A stretch of 64,000 bases of DNA, from the NCBI RefSeq assembly GCF_017357005.1, contig NZ_CP071589.1, positions 1,364,001-1,428,000 on the forward strand, given 5' to 3'. The notes beneath the pieces are model-generated. The model was not told the origin of the DNA. It worked only from the letters and a program-made list of their open reading frames with translations, and did not search any database. The position numbers and the translations under genes were made by a program. Shown here piece after piece: positions 1-9,235 of this stretch (position 1 is its first letter; the number at the start of each line of letters is the position of its first letter). The stretch is from Staphylococcus simiae. Its GTDB lineage: Bacteria; Bacillota; Bacilli; Staphylococcales; Staphylococcaceae.

Positions 1-988
1 AAATTTTACTCATGTATAATGCTTTACGAATTTTTTCAAGGAATTCTTTTTTGTCACCAGTAAATGACGCTTGTGGACCATTTAATTCTTTCGAAGCATT
101 AACACGTTCTTCTTTAATTGATGAAATAAAACGAGCAAATACTGATTCTGTGATAATTGTCAATGGAATACCTAATTCTAGCGCATTAATTGAAGTCCAT
201 TTTCCTGTACCTTTTTGTCCAGCAGTATCAAGAATTTTTTCAACAAGTGGTTCGTTATCTTCGTCTAATTTAGTGAAAATATCACCTGTAATTTCAATTA
301 AATAACTTTCTAATTCACCAGCATTCCAATCTTTAAATGTTTGTGCAATTTCATCATGTGACATGCCTAATAATTCTTTCATCATGGCATAACTTTCAGC
401 TATTAATTGCATGTCTGCATATTCAATACCATTGTGCACCATTTTAACATAGTGTCCTGCACCATTTGGTCCGATATAAGTGACACATGAAGCACCATCT
501 TTTGCTTTAGCAGCGATAGCATCTAAAATGTCAGCAACTTTATTATAAGCTTCTTCTTGACCACCAGGCATTAATGATGGACCAGTTAATGCACCAACTT
601 CACCGCCTGATACGCCCATGCCGATAAAGTTAATACCACTTTCAGCTAATGCTTTATTACGTCTGATTGTATCTTCATAGTTTGTATTACCACCGTCAAT
701 TAAAATATCGTCATCATCTAGTAATGGTAATAAACTTTCAATTGTAGCATCAGTCGCTTTACCTGCTTTTACCATTAATAAAATTTTACGGGGTTTTTCT
801 AATGAATTTACAAATTCTTCTAAGGAATAAGTAGGATGAATATTCTTCCCTTTAGATTCTTCTACCATTAAATCTGTTTTTTCACTTGAACGATTATAAA
901 CTGAAACACTATATCCACGTGATTCAATATTCCAAGCTAGGTTTTTACCCATTACAGCTAAACCTATAACTCCAATTTGTTGTGTCAT
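1..988 (-). CDS. gnd: 6-phosphogluconate dehydrogenase (decarboxylating), 3'-truncated by window edge
   Basis: Catalyses NADP-dependent oxidative decarboxylation of 6-phosphogluconate to ribulose 5-phosphate in the cytosolic oxidative pentose phosphate pathway. The start ATG is at 988-986. The N-terminus reads [20 protein letters not shown], a Rossmann nucleotide-binding start with the G-x-G-x-x-x-G/A pattern. Further in are the family signatures [22 protein letters not shown] (about residues 121-142, shown in parts: [12 protein letters not shown] then [10 protein letters not shown]) and [15 protein letters not shown], which carries the catalytic Lys and Asn. About 329 of an expected ~468 residues are present; the rest lies beyond base 1. 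No frameshift is seen in the visible part. Transcribed alone, away from the M20 peptidase gene. Identification is secure. Confidence 0.96.
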   Translation of the reverse strand, partial: MTQQIGVIGLAVMGKNLAWNIESRGYSVSVYNRSSEKTDLMVEESKGKNIHPTYSLEEFVNSLEKPRKILLMVKAGKATDATIESLLPLLDDDDILIDGGNTNYEDTIRRNKALAESGINFIGMGVSGGEVGALTGPSLMPGGQEEAYNKVADILDAIAAKAKDGASCVTYIGPNGAGHYVKMVHNGIEYADMQLIAESYAMMKELLGMSHDEIAQTFKDWNAGELESYLIEITGDIFTKLDEDNEPLVEKILDTAGQKGTGKWTSINALELGIPLTIITESVFARFISSIKEERVNASKELNGPQASFTGDKKEFLEKIRKALYMSKI

Positions 989-1056
989 ATTACTTACCTC
1001 ACTTGTTCAAATTTTCAATAGTATTGTATCACAAATGTGCTCTTCACTTCACTAAA

Positions 1057-2187
1057 TCAGTTTGATTCGCGTGCTACTATTTTTATTATTTCTAACACTT
1101 GTTGTGCTAATAAATTAAGAGATGCTATTGGCATTCTTTCATTTGTAGTATGGATATTTTCATAACCTACCCCTAATATCACTGATGGAATACCTAAAGT
1201 GTTAACTATACTACCATCTGAGCCTCCACCTGATATCACAGTATCATTTGGTAGTCCAAGATTCTGAGCACTCAATTTAGCAATGTCAACTACTGGTTCA
1301 TTGTTGTTAATCTTAAAGCCAGGATAGCTTTGTTCAATCGTTACTTCAGCATTGCCACCAAATTCTTCAGCTGTACTTTCAAAAATGTCTTTCATATGTT
1401 CTACTTGGGCATTGATACTGTCATCATTGTGAGATCGTGCTTCTGCTTCTAAAAATACAGTATCTGCCACAATATTAGTTGCTGAACCACCATGGAACTT
1501 ACCAATATTAGCAGTTGTCTCTTCATCAACTTGGCCTAATTTCATTCTACTAATGGCCTTAGCTGCAATATTGATAGCACTTATGCCTTCTTTAGGCGTA
1601 CTTGCATGGGCCGTTTTGCCAGTAATTTTAGTTGAAATTAACATTTGAGTTGGTGCTCCTACAACTGTTGTACCAACATCTACATTAGCATCAATAGCAT
1701 AACCAAAATCTGCATCTAATAGGTTAGGATTTAACTGTTTAGCTCCTAATAAGCCTGATTCTTCACCAACAGTAATAACAAATTGTAATTGGCCATGTGG
1801 AAGTTGTTGTTCTTGTAGCACAGTTAACACTTCAATAATAGCTGCTAGTCCTGCTTTATCATCAGCACCTAGAATTGTAGTACCATCTGAGTAAATATAA
1901 CCGTCTTCATTAATTACTGGTTGTATATTAAGCCCAGGTACAACTGTATCCATATGACTAGTAAAATATATTTTATTCGTATCATATGCAATATTACTAG
2001 CTAGCGTACAAACTAAATTGTTGGCTCCTAATTTATCATGTTGACTTGCTTGGTCTTCAACTACTTTTAGTCCTAATGATGAAAATTTATCTTTTAAAAT
2101 TGGCTGTATTTGTTCTTCGTGTCCAGTTTCAGAATTAATTTTAACTAATTCTAAAAATGTGTCTAACAAACGTTGCTCATTAATCAT
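1057..2187 (-). CDS. M20-family metallopeptidase, PepT/YqjE-like
   Basis: A 376-residue zinc peptidase of the M20 clan (tripeptidase T / YqjE-like), probably cytosolic and acting on small peptides. Visible ligands and catalytic motifs are SHMDTVVPG near residue 77 (His ligand and catalytic Asp), GADDKAG (bridging Asp), GEESGLLGA (catalytic Glu and Glu ligand) and the C-terminal GVGYENIHTTNE (His ligand). The dimerisation domain sits between about residues 180 and 290. The ATG at 2187 is preceded by an AAGGGG-type ribosome binding site. The short gap to gnd shows no strong terminator. Substrate cannot be decided from sequence; the YqjE-type neighbourhood (bacilliredoxin, bkd) matches Bacillus. 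Confidence 0.85.
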   Translation of the reverse strand: MINEQRLLDTFLELVKINSETGHEEQIQPILKDKFSSLGLKVVEDQASQHDKLGANNLVCTLASNIAYDTNKIYFTSHMDTVVPGLNIQPVINEDGYIYSDGTTILGADDKAGLAAIIEVLTVLQEQQLPHGQLQFVITVGEESGLLGAKQLNPNLLDADFGYAIDANVDVGTTVVGAPTQMLISTKITGKTAHASTPKEGISAINIAAKAISRMKLGQVDEETTANIGKFHGGSATNIVADTVFLEAEARSHNDDSINAQVEHMKDIFESTAEEFGGNAEVTIEQSYPGFKINNNEPVVDIAKLSAQNLGLPNDTVISGGGSDGSIVNTLGIPSVILGVGYENIHTTNERMPIASLNLLAQQVLEIIKIVARESN

Positions 2188-2251
2188 CCGAAAAACCCCT
2201 TTTTAATTATTAATATAATTCTAACTCATATAATTAAGTTATAAAAATATA

Positions 2252-2281
2252 TTGATTGCTAATTTCAACTTATCGTATAAT
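2252..2281 (+). promoter_or_regulatory. SigA-type promoter of the Prli42-like gene
   Basis: TTGATT (2252-2257), 18-bp spacer, TATAAT (2276-2281). It lies about 58 bp upstream of the small membrane protein start and points away from the M20 peptidase gene. Confidence 0.7.
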
Positions 2282-2338
2282 GATTAAAATATATTACATT
2301 GATGACAACATCATTTTTTAAATTTTCGGAGGTTGACT

Positions 2339-2431
2339 ATGAATAACAAAATATTAAGAATTATTATAATTGTTATGTTAGTTTCAGTAGTATTAGCACT
2401 TATATTAACGAGTTTAATTCCTATTATGTAA
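2339..2431 (+). CDS. Prli42-like stressosome-associated membrane miniprotein (30 aa)
   Basis: A 30-codon gene, MNNKILRIIIIVMLVSVVLA followed by LILTSLIPIM. It has a polar, basic N-terminus (NNK, R) and a single transmembrane helix from about residue 7 to 28. A strong GGAGG site sits 7 bases before the ATG, with a good SigA promoter 58 bp upstream and a stem-loop terminator just after, so it is a complete transcription unit. Size, topology and position in the yqj-bkd neighbourhood match Prli42, the Listeria miniprotein that anchors the stressosome to the membrane and that has homologues in other Firmicutes. Staphylococci lack the usual RsbR-type stressosome, so its partner here is unclear. That it is a real gene is well supported; the Prli42 name is inferred from resemblance. 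Confidence 0.75.
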   Translation: MNNKILRIIIIVMLVSVVLALILTSLIPIM

Positions 2432-2454
2432 TCTACTTTTATAAAAATTAAACT

Positions 2455-2503
2455 AACAAGCCAGTAAATGAGTTATTAACAATTCATTTACTGGCTTGTT
2501 TAA
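2455..2503 (+). terminator. Rho-independent terminator after the Prli42-like gene
   Basis: A 17-bp stem, AACAAGCCAGTAAATGA pairing with TCATTTACTGGCTTGTT, ends in a short T run. It lies 24 bp after the miniprotein stop and may serve both directions, since the convergent gene ends at 2591. Confidence 0.8.
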
Positions 2504-2590
2504 CATTATAAAATCTGTCTTGATAGTTAGCACAATATTGTTGATTCATGTACATGATCAATATTTGAACTATTTTAAATATGTCTATGT

Positions 2591-3571
2591 TCAGGTTATT
2601 TCGCTATGCATTTTTAATGAGCCAAATTGAGATTTAATTTGTAAATACTCCTCTAATTCATTCAAAATTTGGATTACACTTGCTCTAGAGTTAAGTGCTT
2701 GATGAGAAGTAGGCAACGGTAATTGATCTAATTTCAAACGTAACTCATATAAATTATGTAGTCTCATTGCAGTATAGTCATTACTATTTACGTTTTGTCC
2801 GATTTCTGTTAACAATTTTGACAAATCATTTAGTAATGGATCATGATGACTTATATTTTCAAGAAGTGGTTTCATTCTTATTAATAATTCTACTTGTTCT
2901 TCTCTCATATCAAAATAATGATAGTATGAATTCTCATTTCTGACAAAATGATTTTTAACATCTCTAAATGCAATTGATTTAGCTTTTTTGATTTTTAATA
3001 ATAAATCATCAAATTCTAACGCAATAGTTTCGTTATACTGTTGACAAATATAACTAAATTGATTAAATATATCTGCAATTTGATTTTCAATTTGACATTT
3101 AAATTGATCCAATTTTTTATCTAAGCTAGGCATCATTAAATTCATTATAAAAGCGATACTTAAACCAATGATTAATAATAATGTTTCATTAATAATTAAA
3201 TGTAAGTTAATCGCTTTTGCATTAAATACATGTAGTAAGATAACACAACTTGTAATTACACCTTCTTGAACCTTTAATACTACGGTTAACGGTATAAATA
3301 ACAAAACAATAAGCCCTAGAACTATAGCATTTTGGCCTAACAAACTAAATATCGCTGAACCTAAAAATAAAACTAAGAAACAAGACACTAGTCTTGAGTT
3401 AATCGCTTGAAGTGAATGTACTTTAGTATGTTTAATACATAGAACGACCAATATAGCACTAGAGGCGTAATTATCTAAACCTAATAGTTTACTGATAATT
3501 ACGCCTAAAGTCATACCCACTGCTGTTTTTATAGTTCTAAATCCAATCTTATAAGGATTTAACTGTAACAT
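2591..3571 (-). CDS. Aromatic acid exporter family membrane protein (YqjA-like)
   Basis: A 326-residue integral membrane protein of the aromatic-acid-exporter/FUSC-like family. The N-terminal half carries about four to six hydrophobic helices (roughly residues 12-145, e.g. TAVGMTLGVIISKLLGL and SCFLVLFLGSAIFSLLG). The C-terminal half is soluble and helix-rich, with many Lys/Glu/Leu. It starts 13 bp downstream of the bacilliredoxin stop, so the two are probably cotranscribed. YqjA and YqiW are adjacent in Bacillus too. The exported substrate is unknown, and the family name rests on homology to AaeB/FusC-type proteins. Confidence 0.75.
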   Translation of the reverse strand: MLQLNPYKIGFRTIKTAVGMTLGVIISKLLGLDNYASSAILVVLCIKHTKVHSLQAINSRLVSCFLVLFLGSAIFSLLGQNAIVLGLIVLLFIPLTVVLKVQEGVITSCVILLHVFNAKAINLHLIINETLLLIIGLSIAFIMNLMMPSLDKKLDQFKCQIENQIADIFNQFSYICQQYNETIALEFDDLLLKIKKAKSIAFRDVKNHFVRNENSYYHYFDMREEQVELLIRMKPLLENISHHDPLLNDLSKLLTEIGQNVNSNDYTAMRLHNLYELRLKLDQLPLPTSHQALNSRASVIQILNELEEYLQIKSQFGSLKMHSEIT

Positions 3572-3584
3572 GGGCTATTGCCTC

Positions 3585-4022
3585 TTATCTTTCTTCACAA
3601 TATTTATTGAATAACGTTTGTAGTTGATTAATTACATCTATAACATCATGACCTTCAATTTGATGTCTTTCTACCATTTCTTGAATCTTACCATCTTTTA
3701 CTAACGCAAAAGATGGACTTGAAGGTGCATATCCTTCAAAATAATCTCTTGCACGTTGAGTTGCTTCTTTATCTTGTCCTGCAAAAACAGTAACTAAACG
3801 TGTAGGTAATACATCATAATGTAAGGCATGTGCAGCCGCTGGACGTGCTACACCACCTGCACAACCACATACAGAGTTAACCATTACTAATGTCGTACCA
3901 TCTTGTTGAAGTACTTTATCTACATCTTCTGCAGTTGTTAATTGTTCGTAGCCAGCAGATTCAATTTCATTTCTTGCTTGCTCAACTACACCATTCATAT
4001 ATAAATCAAAATTCATATCCAT
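3585..4022 (-). CDS. brxB: Bacilliredoxin BrxB (YphP/YqiW family)
   Basis: A 145-residue cytosolic thioredoxin-fold protein. The active site is the bacilliredoxin signature C-G-C at residues 52-54 ([13 protein letters not shown]). In this family the pair removes bacillithiol from mixed disulfides on oxidised proteins. The length matches BrxA/BrxB of Bacillus and Staphylococcus. The ATG at 4022 has an AAAGGTGA site upstream; a second in-frame ATG two codons on is less well spaced. First gene of a likely two-gene unit with the membrane protein below. Confidence 0.9.
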   Translation of the reverse strand: MDMNFDLYMNGVVEQARNEIESAGYEQLTTAEDVDKVLQQDGTTLVMVNSVCGCAGGVARPAAAHALHYDVLPTRLVTVFAGQDKEATQRARDYFEGYAPSSPSFALVKDGKIQEMVERHQIEGHDVIDVINQLQTLFNKYCEER

Positions 4023-4349
4023 AAGTCAATTCACCTTTCCCTAACCTATTATTTAAACTATCTACATTCTACTAATTAATATCACTTTGTTCAATAAACT
4101 AGTTTATAATTATTTTAATTTTAACTGATATCATATTATTTTTAATTCATTTTTCGTTACACTTGTTATTTCACTTTATTAATGATCACTTTATGTGTTA
4201 GTTATAGCTTTAATTTTAATTAAGCAAAATGCTTTGCCATATAAGCTTTGAGATAACATAGTCGTCGTGATACTGTCATTAAAAAAGAATGAAACGCTAA
4301 TGTCTCATTCTTGTATTATTGTATCGTTACTTAATATTTAAATTAACAA
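4023..4349. other. Intergenic gap between bkdB end and brxB start
   Basis: 327 bp of AT-rich DNA. It contains the bkd operon terminator (4281-4312). The remainder presumably holds the brxB promoter, but no unambiguous -35/-10 pair or open frame stands out. Confidence 0.6.
4281..4312 (-). terminator. Terminator of the bkd operon
   Basis: On the minus strand, AAGAATGA, an ~11-base loop, TTCATTCTT and then six T. It lies about 38 bp after the bkdB stop. Confidence 0.85.
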
Positions 4350-5645
4350 TTAATAAATATTTGTATTGTCAACAGAATATTGCTCTATTCTATTCTTGAT
4401 ATGGTTCATAAATTGACCTGTTTGTAAGCCATCTAAAATACGGTGATCTATTGAAATACATAAGTTAACCATATTTCTAATAGCAATCATATCATTAATA
4501 ACTACTGGTTTCTTCACAATAGATTCCACTTGTAAAATTGCAGCTTGTGGATGATTGATTATTCCCATTGAAGAAACTGAACCAAATGTACCCGTATTAT
4601 TAACAGTAAATGTTCCGCCTTGCATATCTGCGTTTGTTAATGATTTATTACGCGCTTTTTGTGCCAATTCATTAATTTCTCTAGCTATGCCTTTGATAGA
4701 TTTTTCATCAGCATGCTTAATAACAGGAACATATAACTTGTCACCGTCAGCAATGGCAATTGAAATATTAATATCTTTGTGTAACACTATTTCATTACCT
4801 TGCCAGCTACTATTTAGTAATGGATATGCTTTTAGGGCATCTGCTACAGCTTTTACAAAAAAGGCAAAGAACGTTAAATTATAACCCTCTTTTTGTTTAA
4901 AACTATTCTTATAATAGTTTCTAGTATTTACTAAATTTGTTGCATCTACTTCAATCATCATCCAAGCGTGTGGAATTTCAGTAACACTATTGACCATATT
5001 TTGAGCAATTGCTTTTCTTACACCATTAACTGGTATTGAACTAGATGTTTGGTTATGATTTGTCACATCATTATTAATTTTTTCAGTTGTTTTATTGTTA
5101 TTATCATTAGACAATGGACTATTTGGTGTAGCTTCTGATGTACCATTTTCAATAGCTTTAAGTATATCTTTCTTAGTTACTCGTCCTTCAAAACCACTAC
5201 CATGTACTAGTGCTAAATCTATATTATGTTCTGATGCTAATTTAAATACGACTGGTGAATATCTACCATTATTTCTTGGTTGTTGTTCCGTAAGTTGGTC
5301 ATTTATTGTGTCGATTTTATTGTTATTGTCAGATGCTTTATCGACCGTAACCTTTTGCTCTTCAACATTGTCAATCGTATTATCTATAGTTTGGTCAGTA
5401 TTTGAAGATGCATCAGCTGTTGCTATCTTACATATCACTGTATCAATTGCTACAGTTTGACCTGCTTCTACTGTTATTTCAGTAATGGTACCAGAAATCG
5501 TAGAAGGGACTTCAGCTGTTACTTTATCAGTAATGACTTCACATAAAGGTTCATATTCATCTATATGGTCTCCAACAGAAACTAACCATTGTTCTATTGT
5601 ACCTTCATGAACACTTTCACCTAATTTAGGCATTGTAATATCCAT
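4350..5645 (-). CDS. bkdB: Branched-chain 2-oxoacid dehydrogenase E2, dihydrolipoyl acyltransferase
   Basis: Transfers the branched acyl group from E1 to CoA. This supplies isobutyryl-, isovaleryl- and 2-methylbutyryl-CoA, the primers of iso/anteiso fatty acids. 431 residues: lipoyl domain (1-77) with lipoyl lysine K41 in EVITDKVTAEVPS; a long Asn/Thr/Asp-rich linker (~80-125); a peripheral subunit-binding domain (~128-165, SPVVFKLASEHNIDL); and a second Asn-rich linker. The C-terminal acyltransferase domain (~200-431) carries the catalytic DHRILDG motif. The linkers are low-complexity and slightly longer than the ~424 aa I recall for S. aureus. Last gene of the operon, 12 bp after bkdAB. Also known as bfmBB. 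Confidence 0.93.
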   Translation of the reverse strand: MDITMPKLGESVHEGTIEQWLVSVGDHIDEYEPLCEVITDKVTAEVPSTISGTITEITVEAGQTVAIDTVICKIATADASSNTDQTIDNTIDNVEEQKVTVDKASDNNNKIDTINDQLTEQQPRNNGRYSPVVFKLASEHNIDLALVHGSGFEGRVTKKDILKAIENGTSEATPNSPLSNDNNNKTTEKINNDVTNHNQTSSSIPVNGVRKAIAQNMVNSVTEIPHAWMMIEVDATNLVNTRNYYKNSFKQKEGYNLTFFAFFVKAVADALKAYPLLNSSWQGNEIVLHKDINISIAIADGDKLYVPVIKHADEKSIKGIAREINELAQKARNKSLTNADMQGGTFTVNNTGTFGSVSSMGIINHPQAAILQVESIVKKPVVINDMIAIRNMVNLCISIDHRILDGLQTGQFMNHIKNRIEQYSVDNTNIY

Positions 5646-5657
5646 GTTTTTCCCTCC

Positions 5658-6641
5658 TTAATAGTCTGCTAATTGTCTCATTTTATGCAAGATTTTTTCT
5701 GGATTCATCATTAATTCATTTTCTAAAACAGGTGAAAATGGCATTGATGGTACGTCTGGCGCAGCTAATCTCATAATTGGAGCATCAAGATCAAATAAAC
5801 AGTGTTCAGCAATAATTGCAGACACTTCTGACATTACACTACCTTCTAAATTATCTTCAGTAACTAATAATACTTTTCCAGTTTGTTTCGCACGATCAAT
5901 AATTGTATCTTTATCTAAAGGATAAACTGTTCTTAAATCTACAACCTCTACATTAATACCATCTTCAGCTAATATATCAGCAGCTTGTAAACAATAATTA
6001 ACCATTAAGCCATAACAAAATACAGTTAAGTCGTCACCTTGACGTTTAACATCAGCTTTACCTAAAGGAACAGTATAATATTCTTCAGGTACTTCTTCTT
6101 TTAAGAAACGATAAGCTTTTTTATGTTCAAAGTATAAAACAGGATCGTTTGATTCTATAGATGATAATAATAATCCTTTAGCATCATACGGAGTCGAAGG
6201 AATGACTATTGTTAATCCTGGTGTTGAAGCAAAAATACTTTCAATACTTTGTGAATGATAAAGGCCTCCATGAACCCCTCCACCAAATGGCGCGCGAATA
6301 GTTAGTGGACATCCCCAATCGTTATTTGAGCGATATCTCATTTTAGCTGCTTCACTAATAATTTGATTAGTTGCGGGTAAGATGAAATCAGCAAATTGGA
6401 TTTCAGCTATTGGTCGTTTACCTAACATTGCTGCACCTATCGCTGTACCAATGATATTTGACTCTGCTAATGGCGTATCAATTACTCTATTTTCTCCATA
6501 TTTTTCTTGTAAACCTTGCGTAGTGCCAAATACGCCGCCCTTTTTACCTACGTCTTCGCCAAGAATAAATGTATTATTATCATATTGTAGTGCTAAATCT
6601 TGTGCTTGGCGTATCGCCTCTAAATAAGATAACTTTGTCAT
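5658..6641 (-). CDS. bkdAB: Branched-chain 2-oxoacid dehydrogenase E1 beta subunit
   Basis: 327-residue beta subunit of the thiamine-diphosphate-dependent E1 heterotetramer. It decarboxylates the 2-oxo acids derived from Val, Leu and Ile. The N-terminus MTKLSYLEAIRQAQDLA and the stretch LGEDVGKKGGVFGTTQGL are typical for E1-beta, with the conserved Glu that activates ThDP. The transketolase C-terminal domain follows from about residue 200. Its ATG overlaps the stop of bkdAA by one base, which indicates translational coupling and equal production of the two subunits. Confidence 0.94.
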   Translation of the reverse strand: MTKLSYLEAIRQAQDLALQYDNNTFILGEDVGKKGGVFGTTQGLQEKYGENRVIDTPLAESNIIGTAIGAAMLGKRPIAEIQFADFILPATNQIISEAAKMRYRSNNDWGCPLTIRAPFGGGVHGGLYHSQSIESIFASTPGLTIVIPSTPYDAKGLLLSSIESNDPVLYFEHKKAYRFLKEEVPEEYYTVPLGKADVKRQGDDLTVFCYGLMVNYCLQAADILAEDGINVEVVDLRTVYPLDKDTIIDRAKQTGKVLLVTEDNLEGSVMSEVSAIIAEHCLFDLDAPIMRLAAPDVPSMPFSPVLENELMMNPEKILHKMRQLADY

Positions 6642-7633
6642 TAATTAAGGCTCCCTTCTTCATAAACATAAGTATAAGCCTCTTCAACATCAGGGTAAGG
6701 TGCTTCTTCAGCAGCTTTTGTAGCTTGGTTAATAATTTCCTTATGTTCTTGTTCTATTTCTTGTAACCATTGTTCATCAATAATTTCATTTGCTAACAGT
6801 TCGTTTTTAAATTTTTCATTACAATCAGCTTTTTTTAAATTATCTCTTTCTTCTTTTGTTCTATATTGATCATCATCATCAGAAGAATGGGCAGTCATCC
6901 TACTTGTAACAGCTTCAATTAGAGTAGCACCTTCACCAGCAAGTGCACGTTCTCTAGCTTCTTTCATCGCTTTATACACAGCGAGTGGATCATTTCCATC
7001 TACTTGCTCACCAAACATGCCATAACCAATCGCTCTATCTGATAAATTTTTAGCAGCATATTGCAACGAATCAGGAACTGAGATGGCATATTTATTATTA
7101 ATGATAACGCAAACCATTGGCAATTTATGCACTCCTGCAAAATTGAGACCTTCATGGAAGTCACCTTGGTTTGAACTACCTTCTCCTACAGTGGCAGTGG
7201 CAATATTTTGTTTGTCATCCATTTTTAATGCTAAAGCAGCACCTACCGCATGTGGAATTTGTGTTGCTACTGGAGAACTTTGTGATAGTATATTATGTTC
7301 TCTACTACTAAAATGAGATGGCATTTGCTTACCACCAGAATTGATATCTTCTTTTTTACCAAATGCTGCTAAAAAAGTATGATATGCTGAAATTCCCATG
7401 TATGTAACAAATGCTAAATCACGATAATAAGGAGCTGAAATATCCCCTTCTTTCATAGCATAAGCCATACCAATTTGTGTAGCCTCTTGGCCTTGTCCAC
7501 TTACGACAAAAGGTATTTTACCAGCACGGTTTAACAACCATAATCTCTCGTCAATTTTTCTACCTAAATCCATTGCTTTATAGATTTCTTTTAGGTCTTG
7601 TTCAGTAAGGCCTAGTGATTTATAATCAATCAT
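6641..7633 (-). CDS. bkdAA: Branched-chain 2-oxoacid dehydrogenase E1 alpha subunit
   Basis: 330-residue alpha subunit of E1, the ThDP-binding half. The ThDP motif is GEGSSNQGDFHEGLNFAGV then VVCVIINN (GDG-like start, NN end, around residues 150-178). The phosphorylation-loop region RMTAHSSDDDDQYR is also present. A GGAGG site precedes the ATG at 7633, 15 bp after lpdV. Forms an alpha2-beta2 complex with BkdAB and passes the acyl group to the lipoyl arm of BkdB. Confidence 0.94.
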   Translation of the reverse strand: MIDYKSLGLTEQDLKEIYKAMDLGRKIDERLWLLNRAGKIPFVVSGQGQEATQIGMAYAMKEGDISAPYYRDLAFVTYMGISAYHTFLAAFGKKEDINSGGKQMPSHFSSREHNILSQSSPVATQIPHAVGAALALKMDDKQNIATATVGEGSSNQGDFHEGLNFAGVHKLPMVCVIINNKYAISVPDSLQYAAKNLSDRAIGYGMFGEQVDGNDPLAVYKAMKEARERALAGEGATLIEAVTSRMTAHSSDDDDQYRTKEERDNLKKADCNEKFKNELLANEIIDEQWLQEIEQEHKEIINQATKAAEEAPYPDVEEAYTYVYEEGSLN

Positions 7634-7648
7634 CTTTTATCCTCCAAT

Positions 7649-9070
7649 TTAAACATGAATAGCTCTATCTTCAACTTTTAATCCTAATTCCATTAATACT
7701 TCAGAAATAGAAGGATGTGCATGAGTTGTTAAACCTAATTCTAGTGAAGAACCATTCATAAACTGCAATAATGAAACTTCATTTATCAATTCTGTTACAT
7801 GTGGACCAATCATATTAATGCCAATAATCTCTTGGTTTAACTGATCAACAACCATTTCACAATATCCTTTTTCACTATCACTACTATCAATAACCGCTTT
7901 GCCAATTGCTTTAAATGGTACTTTATAACCTCGTGCCTTAATACCTTGTTTTTTAGCTTGTTCAATAGTTAAACCAATGGAAGCAATTTCAGGTTGAGTA
8001 TAGACACACTTAGGCATTAAGTTATAATTTACTGGAATTGGTCCAGCATCAAACATATGTTCAACTGCAACAATACCTTCCTTAGAACCCACATGTGCAA
8101 GTTGTAATTTACCAATGCAGTCACCAGCAGCATATATATGTTTGTCTTCAGTTTGTTGAAACTCATTTGTCTCAATATGACCACTTTTTGACAGCTTAAT
8201 CTTAGTATTATTCAAACCAATATCAGCTGTATTTGGTTGTCTACCAACAGATAATAATACTTTGTCTACGACAATGTTGTCATTATTTAGTGATAAGCGT
8301 ACATCACTTTCAGTTACTTTGACATCTGATTCGGCAAGTTTGACATTTTCATGAAATTTAACGCCACGTTGAGTTAAAGCAGTTTTTAAAACTTTAGCAA
8401 TTTGGGTACTTTCAGTCGGTAAGATGGAAGGTCCAGCTTCAATCACAGTAACATCTACACCTAGATCAACCATTAATGACGCAAATTCTAATCCAATGAC
8501 ACCACCACCGATTATGCCTATACTTGATGGCAACGTTTCTAATGCTAATACATCATCACTAGACAGAATTCTTTCATGATCAAATGGTAAAAATGGTAAT
8601 GCATAAGGCTTAGAACCAGTAGCAATCAAGACAAATTGATTTGGTAAAATGTCAGATTCTCCATCTTCGTATTCAACTGATATTGTTCCACTCTGTGGTG
8701 AAAATATTGAAGTTCCCAAGATTCTACCTGTACCGTTATAAATATCAATGTGATTGTGTTGCATTAAATGTTCTACACCTTGATACATTTGTTTTACAAT
8801 TTCTTCTTTACGTGCAAACATCTTGTCATAATTAATATCATAATCTTCAACATTTATACCGAATGTTGATGCATGTTTAACCGTTTGCAGGACTTCAGCA
8901 GATTTCAACAGTGCTTTTGTTGGGATACAACCTTTATGTAAACATGTTCCACCTAATAGACTACGCTCTACAATTGCGACTTTTTTTCCAAGTTGAGATG
9001 CGCGAATTGCGGCAACATAACCTGCAGTTCCTCCACCTAAAACGACTAAATCATATTGTTTTTCAGACAT
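7649..9070 (-). CDS. lpdV: Dihydrolipoyl dehydrogenase (E3) of the Bkd complex
   Basis: 473-residue FAD/NAD disulfide oxidoreductase that reoxidises the dihydrolipoyl arm of E2. Seen in order: FAD-binding LGGGTAGYVAAIRA (~11-24), redox-active disulfide C43/C48 in GGTCLHKGCIPTKALL, NAD-binding IGGGVIGLEFASLM (~185), second FAD motif YAAGDCIG (~310) and the C-terminal dimerisation domain with the catalytic His-Glu pair (THAHPSISEVLMELG). First gene of lpdV-bkdAA-bkdAB-bkdB. Unlike Bacillus, no ptb-bcd-buk genes precede it, so the operon holds only the complex. Confidence 0.93.
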   Translation of the reverse strand: MSEKQYDLVVLGGGTAGYVAAIRASQLGKKVAIVERSLLGGTCLHKGCIPTKALLKSAEVLQTVKHASTFGINVEDYDINYDKMFARKEEIVKQMYQGVEHLMQHNHIDIYNGTGRILGTSIFSPQSGTISVEYEDGESDILPNQFVLIATGSKPYALPFLPFDHERILSSDDVLALETLPSSIGIIGGGVIGLEFASLMVDLGVDVTVIEAGPSILPTESTQIAKVLKTALTQRGVKFHENVKLAESDVKVTESDVRLSLNNDNIVVDKVLLSVGRQPNTADIGLNNTKIKLSKSGHIETNEFQQTEDKHIYAAGDCIGKLQLAHVGSKEGIVAVEHMFDAGPIPVNYNLMPKCVYTQPEIASIGLTIEQAKKQGIKARGYKVPFKAIGKAVIDSSDSEKGYCEMVVDQLNQEIIGINMIGPHVTELINEVSLLQFMNGSSLELGLTTHAHPSISEVLMELGLKVEDRAIHV

Positions 9071-9091
9071 GACTTTACTCCTAACTATTTA

Positions 9092-9119
9092 TGGACATGA
9101 CAATTTGCCATTGTTGTCC
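9092..9119 (-). promoter_or_regulatory. Inverted repeat in the lpdV leader
   Basis: GGACA-t-GACAA pairs with TTGTTGTCC around a 7-base loop, centred ~35 bp upstream of the lpdV start. No T run follows, so it is not an ordinary terminator. It could be an operator or a leader stem. Function unknown. Confidence 0.35.
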
Positions 9120-9235
9120 CTAATTTTCTAAGACAAGCATACTAAATCATTTTACATCATATGTAGGTCGTAGAAAATTAATTTAATATATTTATTTAAG
9201 TCAATTTACAAAAATTTACATTATTGAAATAATAT

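Noticed and set aside
12..305. Plus-strand open frame opposite gnd.
   Set aside because: It is the antisense shadow of a highly conserved gene.
9120..9183. Half-sites resembling CodY boxes (AATTTTC, GAAAATT) upstream of lpdV.
   Set aside because: The halves are ~50 bp apart and not a combined 15-mer palindrome; too common in AT-rich DNA.
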